Assembly (NCBI GenBank): GCA_002914805.1
Contig: JXTB01000175.1
Span: 508,290 to 572,289 of the forward strand
DNA length: 64,000 nt
Direction: 5' to 3'
From: Parasponia andersonii
Lineage: Eukaryota > Streptophyta > Magnoliopsida > Rosales > Cannabaceae
The notes below the pieces were generated by a model, which had not been told where the DNA came from, searched no databases, and saw nothing but the letters and a program-made list of their open reading frames with translations. Numbering within the stretch: position 1 is the first letter of the stretch; each line of letters opens with the position of its first letter. Shown piece after piece: positions 1 to 12,154 of this stretch. A program made the position numbers and the translations under genes.

Positions 1-431
1 TTAATAATTACAAAAAACAGACAAACTAGGCAACTAGGTGGTGCTTGGTCAATATGCTAATAAGTAAAGTCGGTCATATCCTTCTTTAGGCTAGCTGATT
101 TCAGACTCTGATACATCTTGAAGAGATATTATATTTCAATTTGACTGAACAACATTTGTTTGGCAGTTACTTTACTTCTAAAAGTTAGAAAGAAAATTAT
201 ATGCGAGAAAAATAGCTTGAGAGAAAATATTTGTGATCCATAACCAAGAATTATTCAAAAACTCAACGATATGATCTCTCTACTACTTGATTAAAATTGA
301 GCTGTCCACAAACAATCAAAGTTTAGTGTATAGAAAGGAAAACTATTAATTTGAGAAACTCTTTCTTGAGGTAATCTTCTATGGTTAAGCAATATATATA
401 TATATATATACGGCACTAATTCAGTGTATTT
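1..431. other. AT-rich intergenic DNA
   Basis: No coding signal, RNA gene or element end is recognisable. The stretch is AT-rich and ends in a short TA run just before the tandem inverted-repeat element. Confidence 0.6.
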
Positions 432-749
432 TATTTATATATAGGTATTATTTTGGCTAATGAAATTTTTTTTTGCACATATTTTTATATTAAAAATTAA
501 AAGAGAGAAATAACATTACTAATACACGTCTTTTCATATATTTCATCATAGTTGTTAGATCATCATTGGCTAAAAAAAATACCTACACATTATTTATATA
601 TAGGTATTATTTTGGCTAATGAAATTTTTTTTTGCACATATTTTTATATTAAAAATTAAAAGAGAGAAATAACATTACTAATACACGTCTTTTCATATAT
701 TTCATCATAGCTGTTAGATCATCATTGGCTAAAAAAAATACCTACACAT
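432..749. repeat. Tandem pair of a 159-bp MITE-like element
   Basis: Two almost identical 159-bp units lie head to tail (432-590 and 591-749). Each unit has imperfect terminal inverted repeats of about 23 bp: the left end reads TAGGTATTATTTTGGCTAAT, and the right end is its near complement ending in ATACCTA. The units differ at very few positions, so the duplication is recent compared with other repeats here. A diverged relative lies near 2935-3110. The size, lack of coding capacity and inverted ends suggest a MITE. The superfamily cannot be assigned because no target-site duplication is evident. Confidence 0.7.
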
Positions 750-779
750 AGGTTAAAAGAAAATGCCTACTGGATTAAC

Positions 780-782
<3 letters not shown>

Positions 783-817
<35 letters not shown>
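783..817. repeat. (TA)n microsatellite
   Basis: About 35 bases of pure TA dinucleotide, directly downstream of the tandem MITE pair. Confidence 0.95.
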
Positions 818-819
<2 letters not shown>

Positions 820-2934
820 TTATTTATTATTAGGATCATAATTTTGTGATTTTGAGAAAAGTAATAAAATAAACAAAAATCGTTTTTGTGACTTACCTTC
901 CGTTGTAAACTCCTTTATTAAGTTTTCTTTAAATTAATTCCAAGTACAACAGGTGTGTTCTTGTTTAGATTATGTAATAGTCTTGTATTTTTAATATTTT
1001 TTTTCCATAAATCAAAGTTTAATCTAAAATTTATATTTAAACTTTAATTCTTGGCTTCATATTTTTTTAATTGAGAGTACTTTTATGCATATTAGTTTAA
1101 GAGTTTGTGGCGTGTTTATCTCTTATATTTTTTTTAGATTGGCAATGGGGTCTCTGAATTTTTGTTTTGGCAAAATTATTTTCCTAAGTTCTAAAAATAT
1201 TGACAATTAAGTCCTTTTTGTTAAATATTGCATGCAACTGAAGATGTGCATGTCATTTCATTATTTCCACCCTTTTATTTTCTTTTCACACACCTCATTT
1301 TATTAATTTCTAGTTACCAAAACCCCAGTGAAATTATTTTTTTGTACATACTGCATATAAGGAATGCATTTATTTGGGTTTTAGGTTTTGCATTCTTATT
1401 ATTATTATATTTTCCATGAAATTATCCGTTGTAAGAAGATTTTGAATTTTTGGAAGTCTTTGGATTCACGATCCATTTCGAAGCTCAAATTAATTGAGGC
1501 TCAGTTGATGATTTTACAAGTCAAAATCAATGGACTAATACTTGCAACATGCCATTGCTGAAGTAATCGTTTCTCAGTACTTTTGCAGTATACATATGTG
1601 AGAAATGAAAGAAATGCAACTGAACTATATTTTTGCCGAATCTTCACCATTTATTTCATTTTTACAGTTATTCTCATCACTTAATTAAAAGGAGTTCAGT
1701 GGGTTGAGATAAACACGAGAAACTAAGAAAAGAATAAGAGAGAGAATAAATGAGAGAATGGGTGGGAAAAGAAGAGAGAAATTAAACTAAATTCAGGGAT
1801 AGTTTATGAAATATTAGGAGTATAATTAGTTGTAACTAAATTTTAAATTTATTTTAAAGTATGGTTTTAGGCATAATGTAAGGAGATTGGACAGAAGGTA
1901 GTAATAATAGAGCCACACTAAAAAGAAATTTTAAGTTTCAAAATTTAAAATTCTACTCTTTTCTTAAAAAAATTATTTATTTGGTAAATTGTATTCCATT
2001 ATTAGCTAAATGTGAATAATTTGTGTAATTTAATTAATTTCAAGCTAATATGTTTTAGTCTTGAATTAATTTGATAATTGTCAACTTGTTTTAATCTCAA
2101 GTTCTTAAAATTTCTTTATATTTTCATTTTAAATCAATTAGTTCTATTGAAATACTTACTTTGCCCTTAGAAAACTTGCATGCGCAATAATGGCCAACAT
2201 TTAACAATACTAACTAGAAGCACTTTGTCAGGATCCAAACTCCAGGTCAGTGACAGAAAGAGAATTTCATAAGTAGAAATTAAAAAGTTATTTTTTTGAA
2301 AAATTTATAAAATAATTTTAATAGTAAAATTCTCATAGTTTTATTATCACCATTAGACGTAGATTGTTAACAAAATTTATTAAAACAAACCAAGCATCAT
2401 AATTAGTAGTCTCACAATCTAGCATGCTAATTATACAGAGAAATAAGCATTTTAATAAATAAGGAATTTATAATTATTTGAGGATCAAAATAAAATTATC
2501 TAATACATAATTTCTCTTAAATTCTGTAAAATTAATATTTTATTATATTTTCACTTAAAATTACTAAAAGTCACATATTTGGATTTTCATTCGTGACACA
2601 CTTAATAGCTAAAGCTTTTATAACATAGAAACATAGGTAAAAAAAAAACACCTAAGAGATCACATGCCAATCTTTAAACAATACAAGGGGAAAAAATGTT
2701 AGAAATACTATAATAACTGAATTTAATACTATAATAACTAAATAAATTCAAGTCACACTACAAGTGATGTGGAAAATAAATTTCATCAGTCGTGACATTG
2801 ACGAGTGTACCGTTGATATCATGAGCCATGGCTTTCTTGTTGGCTTATAATTGAACCGACGAGATATTTGATAATCCAGTGAGCGATAAAAATTATATAT
2901 TGATCCTCCTTAGTTTTATAATTAAAATTTATCA
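818..2934. other. Intergenic DNA without recognisable features
   Basis: Very AT-rich DNA with poly-T and poly-A tracts. The open frame at 1228-1419 is short, hydrophobic and of low complexity, and I do not regard it as a gene. No RNA gene, element terminus or tandem repeat is evident. Confidence 0.5.
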
Positions 2935-3110
2935 TGCACATTTTTTTCATATTAAAAAATAATTAAGAGAAATAACATTAATGATACATGTCTTTTTATG
3001 CACATCATCATAGCCATTGGATCATCGTTTGATGATTATCCATCGACTGAAAAAATAAAAAAATCTATACATAAGTAAAAAAAAATGCCTATTGAATTAG
3101 CAACCATATA
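2935..3110. repeat. Diverged relative of the 432-749 MITE-like element
   Basis: The core words seen at 432-749 recur in the same order: GCACAT plus poly-T, a shared AGAGAAATAACATTA block, a CATCATAG block, and an ATGCCTA tail before a TA run. There are many substitutions and an extra segment around 3025. It is an older copy of the same dispersed family. Confidence 0.6.
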
Positions 3111-4035
3111 TATATACATAATTAAAACTAGTACATATAATACTTAATAAATTGAGTCCTGAAATCTACCCAAGTTCGCTCAATTGATATTTTGAAGAGT
3201 GTTCTCGCCCATTTTTCTCTAGCTTCATTGATTTCTTGATTGGTATAAGGCGTTTATTAGGAAACTAGAAAATTAAGATTAAAATCAGTAAAAATTAAAC
3301 ACAAGCACAATTGAAAGTAATAACTGAGCATACAAGTGACTAATATACAGGTATATATAGACATTTCCACAATTAAATTTCACTAATAGTTTAAAATACA
3401 TGTACAATGGCTAATTTACCATATCTATTCCAAAATCTAAGTATACAAATTTCCAACTAAATAGATACAATACAAGCATTTAAGTCTAAAATCTTTTTTT
3501 TTTTAATTTCTGTTTTACATCCAATAACAATAATTAATAGAAAAATGCATAAATCTGAACATAAATTACAATAAATATTGAAAAAATATGTTTATGTAAA
3601 AGAAGTAGACAAGTAAATAGGCAAAATAGAAGTTACATGTGAAGATTGTGCCAATGCACTAAAGATTTTGCCAAGAATTTGTACCTGGTTCTCCAAAATC
3701 ATAAATTCCTCAAACAATCCTTGAAACTTAAAATATTAGAAAAATAACCAGTTAAAAATGCATAAAAATTATTAGGCAATCGATTTTTAGGGAGAAAGCA
3801 AAAATTAAACAATGAAAAATACCTCAAACTCATCGGAAATAATAGAGGGAGCCGTCGCGGAGAGGTTCTTGCAGCTGAAATGCTCTTGGGTTCGATTTGA
3901 GGCTTGATCTGAGTGCTATATCCAGACCTTTTTCGTCGATTATCGGTAAACATCTCGTCGGTTTTAAATTAACAGGATAACGATATTTTATGTCGGTTAA
4001 AACTCATGAGAATTATTTCTTTTACCTTGTCACTT
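3111..4035. other. Intergenic DNA without recognisable features
   Basis: AT-rich sequence. The 84-codon open frame at 3699-3953 (minus strand) lacks any recognised motif and is probably chance. Confidence 0.5.
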
Positions 4036-4328
4036 AAGACTATGTTTGGAATTTGGATTTTAGTTGGAAAAAAAATTGTGAGGAAAAAAATTAAAGGAAA
4101 AAAAGATGAAAAATAATTTCTTAAAATTCAATAAAATGTAGTTTTTAAAACTTTTTTCTCATAATCTTTTCATTATAATCTAAATTTCTCAAATTTACTG
4201 AAACCATTCCTTACAAAATTTCCGTAAAAATTTTTCTCCCAATCTTTGATAAAATCAAAATAAAAAAAAAAAAAAAAAGAATTCTTAAAATTTGTTGTTC
4301 TCCCTAAAATTCAAAAACCAAACAGAGC
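4036..4328. mobile_element. MITE with GTTTGG-type terminal inverted repeats
   Basis: The left end (ACTATGTTTGGAATTTGGAT) and the complement of the right end (GGCTCTGTTTGGTTTTTGAA) form imperfect terminal inverted repeats of about 28 bp on a ~290-bp AT-rich body without coding capacity. Such ends are common in plant Tourist- and hAT-type MITEs. No clear target-site duplication was found, so the superfamily stays open. Confidence 0.6.
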
Positions 4329-5306
4329 CGAAAGGTGGCGAGATAGGATAGTGCCCCTTACCACGTCAGCTATATCAATATGGAATAGTCAACGTACGCA
4401 GATCTAATGACAATTCCTATAGAGTATAGCAGTGAAACCCTTAATTAAATAGTACTACGAGGAGACAACTCCGGAATTGAAAAGACATCCAAATTATCAT
4501 AATTGGTAGAATCTTAAGAACAATGAATTCTATCCATTGCTATGGCAAGGTGGAGAATGAATGAATAGTACTGTATTTGACCAAACAAACTTTGCAAGTT
4601 TATCTTCTCTTACTATCAACCCCACAACCACCCAAAAAGAAAACAAAATTAAAAAAAAAAAAATCTTCTCTCACACCATGTACATGTTATTCTTAATGGA
4701 CCCAGAAAAACTGTGCTTGCATTAATTGGAAAAAGTTACAAATGGTTATTTGTGTCCCAAATTTTATTTATTTATTTTTTTTAAAGAAAAAAGAAGAACT
4801 CATTTCTTTCAAGAGGAGCCAAACGCTTCTAAAGTTCTTTTATTACTTTTTAAATAGTGATTTTAAAAGGGTTTTTGCCATTGTTTAAAATATGGGGATC
4901 AATTTGAAGCTTTATTATGGGATGCATGCGGTTTGGTACCTCGGTTGTCCTTTTAACTCAAATTCCTAAATTGGTACTTGAAAATGAAATACTTGGAGTG
5001 TTACCATTTTTCTAGCACATAATTAATGTCAAACAAACAAGATTAACTCAATTGAAACATATATATGTGTATATATCTTCCTCCATGGAAGAAACAGAAT
5101 CATGACATATATAGCTTGCTTCATATTTTGATTGAACCGAATGTTCTACTACATAAAAGGCAACAGTTTCAGGTGAATTATAAGTACACCTTGCACATTG
5201 TTACCCAACATTTATGAAAAACAAAAAGAAAAGAGAGGGGGAAAAAATACTTCAATTTTTTTCTCCCTTTTTATATTTTTATTTTTTTGGTTCACTCTAA
5301 GAAAAT
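4329..5306. other. Intergenic DNA and 3' flank of the wax gene
   Basis: The part next to 5306 is the probable 3' untranslated region of the minus-strand wax gene. An AATAAA-like word on the minus strand near 5277-5284 and other A-rich words could serve polyadenylation. The rest is AT-rich DNA with nothing else recognisable. Confidence 0.4.
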
Positions 5307-8300
5307 CTACTGAGCATTGATCACTTTACTTGATGAAACAGGTTTTAAACCATGCTTCAGTGCAGCATTCCAGACAAGGTCAATTCTGTCCACATCAAGG
5401 GCTCCGACTTCATGGTGGGTCCAACTTTCTAGGAGATGAACCACTCCACCAGCATGGCATGCATGCACCACCCCTCTTTCCATGGTGTACTGTGGTTAAT
5501 AATAATCAAGAACAACATAATGAAACAGCTTCTTAGATCATATATATAATAGCATTGATATACATGAATTAGTAGGATATATGCATGGCTAGCAAAAGAA
5601 ATTTGTGTTTAGCAAAGTTGATAATCTAAGTTATAAGACCAAGCTGAGGAAATTTGTTAATATAATTATCTTCAGTCTGCCAAGTGCTATATAAAAAATA
5701 TTGGAGTAGATTATGATATCAAAGAAGAGTGTTTCACCTCACAAGATCCAAGTCCCTCAACATCTTCAGGCAACCTCATAGCTGCAAGGTCACCATAAGT
5801 GCAATCTCTTCTAAAGGGTAAGATTGGTGGCACCACAAATTGATGAAAATGTGTCCCAGCTGGGGCCCACCCTTGCTCTCTTGGTGTTGTCCACTTGCCA
5901 ACAATCCATGTCTGCCTCATATATGTAAATGGAACCAAAATATCAAGTTTATTTGAGGCCACAATTCAAACACCTTTACTTAGGATATTAAATATAATAA
6001 TTCAATTAGTAATGTATGATCAATGCGGAATACTAATAAAGAATAACAGGGGATTATTTACGGAAAATTCACCTTGCAATTCTGGGCTGCATTGTACTTT
6101 GTGACTTGAACTAGGTAGCTTTGGCAATCAGCTGGGGCTTCCTTCTGAATGTTTTGAAACCTTTCTGTTGATAGAGTCAACATCTGTAAAATTTGATTGA
6201 CTCCATGAGAAACCTTTGTGATATATTATTACGAGACGCATCCTGATCATTAATCTTGTTATGTTCATCACCATATGATCACATTAATTTGTTGTCAGCA
6301 TCCATTAATGATGCAGGAGACCCACATATACCCATTTGGGCAGACAAAAGCTGTAACACCCTAAAGCATGCATGAATGATGAAAAGGACCAGAAAAAGTC
6401 ATTACAAAATTAATGTTCTGGTCTCACATTGATGGTCCTCTTCTAGCTTTTTACATTATCTTCATAAAAACATGGAAAAAATACTGAAGTGTGACAAATT
6501 AACATGGCATACATATTCACTTGTTGAATTTTAATGTAAGTTCTCTTGTTTAATTTGTTAATTGAAAATTACTTGGGATCAACACTAAGAAAGTTTGGAC
6601 ATTAATAATGGACCAAAGAAAAGGATCACAGAAGAAACTAATGCTTAAAAGATACTTACAAGGACTCGTACTTTTCTTCGGCAAAGGTAGAGAGCAATGG
6701 CTCTTCCAAGTTTTGAAGTAGCTCCTGTTAGAAATACCTCTTTGACATCTTTTGGAATCTCATTTAGAATAACTGCTGCAGTTAAGGTGTTTCCATGAAC
6801 AACTCGGACTTTGAGGTTTGGGTGCTTGTTTACAAAAAGTGTCCCACCTCCATTGAGGGCTTCATTCTATATAAATGGTGAAGAACGAAAAAAAAAGGGG
6901 GTCACATAAAGAAAGAATTTAAACCAAACTTGTTTTGGTCTCTAGGACAGCCAAGTATTTATTAATCATCCTTGTATGCTCATGTAACATGGATGTGGTC
7001 CTTCGCTCATTTGTTTTTAATGAAAGAAAAAAAAAAAAAAAAGGAAAGAAATAAGATTTGGTGTCTTCGCATAAAGAGGAGCAAGCTTGCTTAGGTTTTT
7101 TAAATACATTTATGCATTGTGAAAAGGAAAAAAAATGAAGGGGAAAAAAAAAGAAAAATTAAGGAAACTAGACCATTTGAAAGTCTTTTGTAGTAAATGA
7201 TCCACTCTTTAAACTCTATATTTAAAATTTGGTTTGTCGAGGGTAGTAAGTTACAACTCAAAATGGTTATTTTGCAAGGAGTTTTAAACTATGAGAGTTT
7301 CTCTAAGAGTATTCTTCCAGAAAAGCTATTTTGCAAAGAACGAGAAGGAAAAAGAAAAACAAAGAAATTCTTCTTTAATACATTTATTTTTTTTTTGAAA
7401 GTCCATGAAATTTAGGGACGGATATATGAAATTTATTGTGGGCACAAGGAATACAGAAAAAGTTGGCAATCTACTTGTGTTAAATATAGGGTATAACATC
7501 AGAGCAGTTGTCTGATAAATGATGGTGTTCTCTGTTCTGTTCTGTTCACTTGGAAGCAACTTTCAAAGCAGAAAACTTATCAAAAAGAAAATGATTTTCT
7601 AACTCATTTTCTCAATCATGTTGTCATGAAAAGTTTTCTAACCAAAAGAAAGAAGAAAAATAATAGTACTATTTCACCATATGGTAATGGTTAGAAGCTC
7701 TACGTGTTCTATGGTTCTATGAATAGAAGTCATAGTATGGTTTTTGTATTCATGTCTAATCAAATAAAAGGTCAATCCCACTTTAATACTATGTTGACGT
7801 TGCATACACGTTTTTATGTACTGGAAACGGATTACCATGAAACGTCACATTCAAATGTCAAAACAAAATTTATGACCAAAAATTGAAAGTTAACATATAA
7901 AATAAATTAGGACAGTATAAATTCAATTATTTTGGACAGAAATAGGCAACACTTTTGAGGTTCATGCCACACCTATGAGGAACGAGGATCTAATAAGCCT
8001 TTTTAAATTTGTGATATTGGAGCATAAAAACTCAAAGGTGTTTTCAAAAAAAAAAAAAAAAAAAAAGACTAAAAGGTGCACATGAGTATAACCAAAACAA
8101 TCCAACTTATGTGATTTAAATGTCTTTCATGGCCTATAGCGGAATTACCGGATGACTCAATTAAAGCAGGCAAGGATCCAGTTAATGGGGACACTACTCT
8201 GATCGCATATCTTATAAGTTTAGGTTGTTTTGGGCACTTTCATGACTAAATTAGCTTGATAATAATTCGAAGAATGAGTTTGTCAGACGTAGGCTTCCAT

Positions 8301-11300
8301 ATAGGAAGCACACGAATTTTGATACCAAATTCATGTTATTTAACATGTATTGCTCTTTTAATATATATAAACTATGCTAAGAAAAAAAGGGCGATGTGGA
8401 ACCCATAACTTTTGGGGTTCAGATTTGACCAAAGACAGAGACTTTTGGCAACTCAAATGTAGGACTCTAGTATAGTGCCCACAACGTACGAGGAGGCATT
8501 AAAGAATAAAGATGTTGGGTAAAGTAGAAAAACAAAATAAAAATAAAAAAATAAATATGACCACGAGCTAATAGCACGTGTGACCAAGAGGTGCGTGAGG
8601 TGTGGGATACGATCCCTACCCCGCTCCCCCTCTTTTAGTAACTGCTAAACAATGATTGGACAAAAAATAATAATAATAATAAAATAAAAATACGTGGAGG
8701 AAAGTTGGCTGAATATGTGGTTTTTCAGTCATGATCATGAGTCCAGTTTATAAGAGAATATTTTTGCATATCTGTATAGATACGATGAGTCCAGTTTATA
8801 AGGGAATATTTTTGCATATGTATAGATACAACGAAGTGGGTTGGCTCAAGTGGTAAGAGCACCCATTATTTTTTATCTTAATTTTAGATTCGAATGACGT
8901 GAAAACTTATTAATTATGTAGAGCGAAAATTGAATAATAGTAGATATTTTCTTTTAATTTATAATAAATAAATCAAATAAAACATTCCCAAATTTAACCA
9001 TAAAAGTAGTTTGGTATAGTAGAGAAAGGAGAGGAAATAAAAGGTAAGTGGAAAAATGGGGAGAAAGTGTAAAATTGATTGTTCCACAAATTGTTACTCT
9101 CCAAACTAGATGGAAAGGGTGAAAAGTTTTTACAACTTGAGATTGAAATAGAATTACTAATTTATCTTTAATTTAAAAATAAAATAATATATTTCAAATA
9201 ACTAAATTATAATTTCACCAATTATTAATTTTCTTTCTTTCCTAACTACCAAATAATATAAGGAAAAAATATTTTTCTAAAAATAACTCTTTTTCTTTAA
9301 TTCTATTTTTCTTTTCCTACCAAACATAGCCAAATGGTAATATTATGAGCTGAACCAGAACAGAGAAAGCAAGCATGACATGGTGTAAATAATTTATAGA
9401 CTATGACTAAAATGCTATTGATATTACTTGGTAAAAGCGAAAGGTCATTCGAGCCATTCATTGAAATTTTAATGAAGAACAGAAGAAAGGACTATGCATT
9501 TAATTTCCTGAATATTTAACTACCCCCACAACAACCCAGACCAAAATTTAAAAAAAATAATAAAAGTAAATATATTATTCAAATAGAGGAATGAAAAGAA
9601 AGAAATGAAGAAAGAAAAAACCAACCTTATTTAATGCAGCAAGGCTAATGACCTTAACCCCTAACTTATCAGCTCTAAGAATGGCCTGCTCTATTTGCTT
9701 ATTGATGCCCTCAGTAGCAAATGGTAGGAAATACTGCCAAAAAGAGAAGAATAAATAAATAAATACATTAATAAATAAGCACTCATTTTAGTTTTACTTT
9801 CAAACAAATTTTCATTAGAAATTGAAGCAGAGTATTAAGGTGTTAAGCTGACCTGAAAGCCATGTCTAGGCACAATCCAGGTTTGGTGCAGCTGGTTTCT
9901 AAGTTTGTAAAAGGAGAGTAAAAATGTTTTGGAACAAAGCCACATCACTAACATCACGAGAAAAGCCCCAGGCAACATTGGCAACATGAAGATCTTCGTT
10001 GTGTATGGCAATGACCCAACAGATCGAAAAACAAAGGGAACGTGGATTGACGACGTTACATCGACCACATGAGCTAGGAATACGAAATCTGGTGCCTTGC
10101 TATTTTTACCTGCAATTCAGTGCAATTTTTTACAGTTGTATTAGTTGACCATTCAATTGTATTATTGGAGAGTGTGTGAACTTGTATACATGTTTTCATG
10201 GTGGTACATGTGTTAGAAATCTCTATAATTAGATGTGCTCTACTTGAGGGGAACCAGTATAAAGGAATTAACCATAACCATTCAATGCTGCTTTTGATGA
10301 AAATATTGGCCATTCAACACACCTGCATTTGTACTTATCCTCTTGTGTAACTCCCACGAGCTAGAGTTCAATGTGTTCCATAGTGCATCAAAGAGAGGCA
10401 TAAAGAGGCAGAAATTGGTCCCTTTCTCAGTATGATGTAGGCTACTGTATCTGCAAACAAGGGTACAAAGAAATTAAAAGAATGCTTCACTCAGTCAAAG
10501 TCATTTATTCTAATAAATCGGTTCAATCTTAGTTTTAGTTTCCTACTACTACCCCATGCAAAGTGTCAATTATCTTTATAAGCCCGCACCGAATTCAACT
10601 GAATATTTTACTTTCCCAAATTGATGACTATAGAGGACCACTTATGCTCAGGTGATGGTATTATAACAGCTTTTACAAAATTTAGCAGTCCCCAACTACC
10701 CTATTAATCATGGAAAAGAAAGGGTAAGGGCAAAAGATTTCTCCATATAAATTAAGAGTTTTCCACTTCCTCATTTTTGCTATCTCAAGTAAAGGAATAT
10801 CTACTTATTTATAACAACCTAAACTAACTTCATTTTTTTAAGACAAGTACAAATGTAATTGGTCAATCAAAAGACTGATTTCAAGGCACAAATTACGTTT
10901 ATAGATCTCCTTGCGTAACCATAACAACTGGTTAATAATTATTTTTTACAGATATTTTGCTAATTAAAAAAAATCAATTTAATGATGCATTTAACGAAAC
11001 GTGTTGTGTTGGACTGAAGTTACTTACGTTGGAGTACATAAAACATATTTGAGAAATGGCATTGTCTCGAACATCTTATGTGGGACAACTTCAACGTTGC
11101 TATGCCCTAAACATCTTAAGAAATCAAAGACAAAAACATAGCCATAAACCGAACTTATTGATCCATATCCCAAGAGAGAAGCACCGAATAATGGTAATCC
11201 TATAATAAAACTCAAGACCAAATGCTCTAAGAATGTGGCATTTCCAGCTGCAAAAACCATAAATAAACAAAATTTGGTTAAAATAACATCATAAAAGGAA

Positions 11301-12154
11301 TTTTTAACAAAAACAATAAAAAAGATGTATGTTTTCTTTGGTACCTGTAAAGGGTTGGGGTACTGGAGCAGAATGGTGGAGAGAATGGTAATTAGTGAAA
11401 AGATAGTTCTTGTGGAAAAATCTATGGACCCAATAGTATAGAGGCTCTGAAACTCCTATATGGAGTATCAGAACTGTGATTAGACCCCTTGGATCCCACA
11501 AGGGAAGAGTTTGAAGAAATGGGAAGATGTAGCAGCCAATGGAGGCAAGCAGAGTTTGAAGAATTAAGAAATTATCCCTGTTAATAAAAAAAATAAATTA
11601 AAATGAAAAAATAAAAACCAATTTCCAACATGAGCTGACAAAATGCAGCTAAAGGTTCAATAAGAAAGTGGAAAATAAAATAAAACTCAGTGAAATTTAC
11701 CAGTGCCATTCTTTGTCAATCTGGTTGAAATCAACCCCTTTTTGAAGAATTCTTCTATTTCTTGTTAGGAAAAGCATGTTACTATAAGAGCTCCATAGTT
11801 GATAAATGAGACACCTCACCAGATATATCATGACAACATGAAAATACCAGCTATCCTTCTGAATATCCTCACGAATCATTGAATGGAAGACTTTTCCAAA
11901 CAGAGGACCAAGTAGCAGATACTGTTCTTACACAAACAACCAAACCAAGACCCATATAATTACAAGACGCTAGAAACCATTGAAAAATACGCAAAATTAA
12001 AAAATACCCAGAAAATCATATTCAATAAAAGCAGACCAAAATAGAAAGAAAAGAGGGGAAAAAACAAGATTGAATTTGTAAATGGTTTTTTTTTTTTTTT
12101 TACCTTGTAGCTTCCCAAGTTCTCCCATGGCCAAGCTGACAAGAAAGCAGCCAT
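5307..12154 (-). CDS. CER3: CER3/WAX2-type wax alkane-synthesis protein, 11 exons
   Basis: Protein of 630 codons; Arabidopsis CER3 has 632. Known CER3 acts with CER1 at the endoplasmic reticulum of epidermal cells to turn very-long-chain acyl-CoA into cuticular alkanes. Exons in transcript order: 12154-12104, 11921-11701, 11577-11345, 11247-11028, 10450-10323, 10109-9853, 9733-9626, 6866-6660, 6183-6073, 5911-5738, 5489-5307. All introns are GT-AG and the frame stays open to TAG. The start gives [17 protein letters not shown], matching the CER3 N-terminus. The fatty-acid-hydroxylase-like part has His boxes HRFFH (142-146) and HSLHH (155-159). The third box reads YSSLHH (243-248) where the family has YHSLHH. 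The Wax2 C-terminal domain carries TGATSKLG (453-460) and [12 protein letters not shown] in exon 10. No break is seen, so it is probably functional; it could be a CER3 paralogue. Confidence 0.97.
8555..8645 (+). repeat. Possible 5'-degraded SINE or tRNA-derived fragment
   Basis: A GC-richer patch contains GGGATACGATCCC, which resembles a pol III B box (GGTTCGANNCC). No convincing A box precedes it. It is a weak call, made mainly because the base composition differs from the surroundings. Confidence 0.25.
8737..8830. repeat. Tandem duplication, ~55-bp unit
   Basis: The block starting ATGAGTCCAGTTTATAAG and ending in TATAGATAC occurs twice in a row with only a few differences, immediately before the SINE-like sequence. 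Confidence 0.85.
8827..8960 (+). mobile_element. tRNA-derived SINE-like sequence
   Basis: GTTGGCTCAAGTGGTAAGAG resembles a pol III A box, and AGATTCGAATGAC, some 45 bases later, resembles a B box. This spacing is typical of tRNA-related SINE heads. The tail fades into AT-rich DNA (AATAATAG, TAATAAATAAATC). It lies in intron 7 in the orientation opposite to the gene. The exact family and the flanking duplication were not resolved. Confidence 0.5.
9003..9337. mobile_element. MITE in intron 7
   Basis: The left end has GTAGTTTGGTATAGTAG and the right end TTTTCCTACCAAACATAGCC, which together form imperfect inverted repeats around TTTGGTA. The ~330-bp body is AT-rich and non-coding. Its end type resembles the MITE at 4036-4328, but the internal sequence is different. 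Confidence 0.55.

Larger units (their letters stand above)
6867..9625 (-). other. Intron 7 of the wax gene, 2.76 kb, repeat-filled
   Basis: This is by far the longest intron of the gene; most others are a few hundred bases or less. It holds poly-A tracts (7028-7042, 8048-8066), a tandem duplication (8737-8830), a tRNA-like SINE fragment (8827-8960) and a MITE (9003-9337). The short open frames at 7197-7886 have no recognisable products. The donor (AAG|GTTGG) and acceptor (ATAG|AATG) look intact. Confidence 0.85.

Noticed and set aside
1228-1419. Small hydrophobic open frame
   Set aside because: Composition follows from T-rich DNA; no homology or signal supports a gene.
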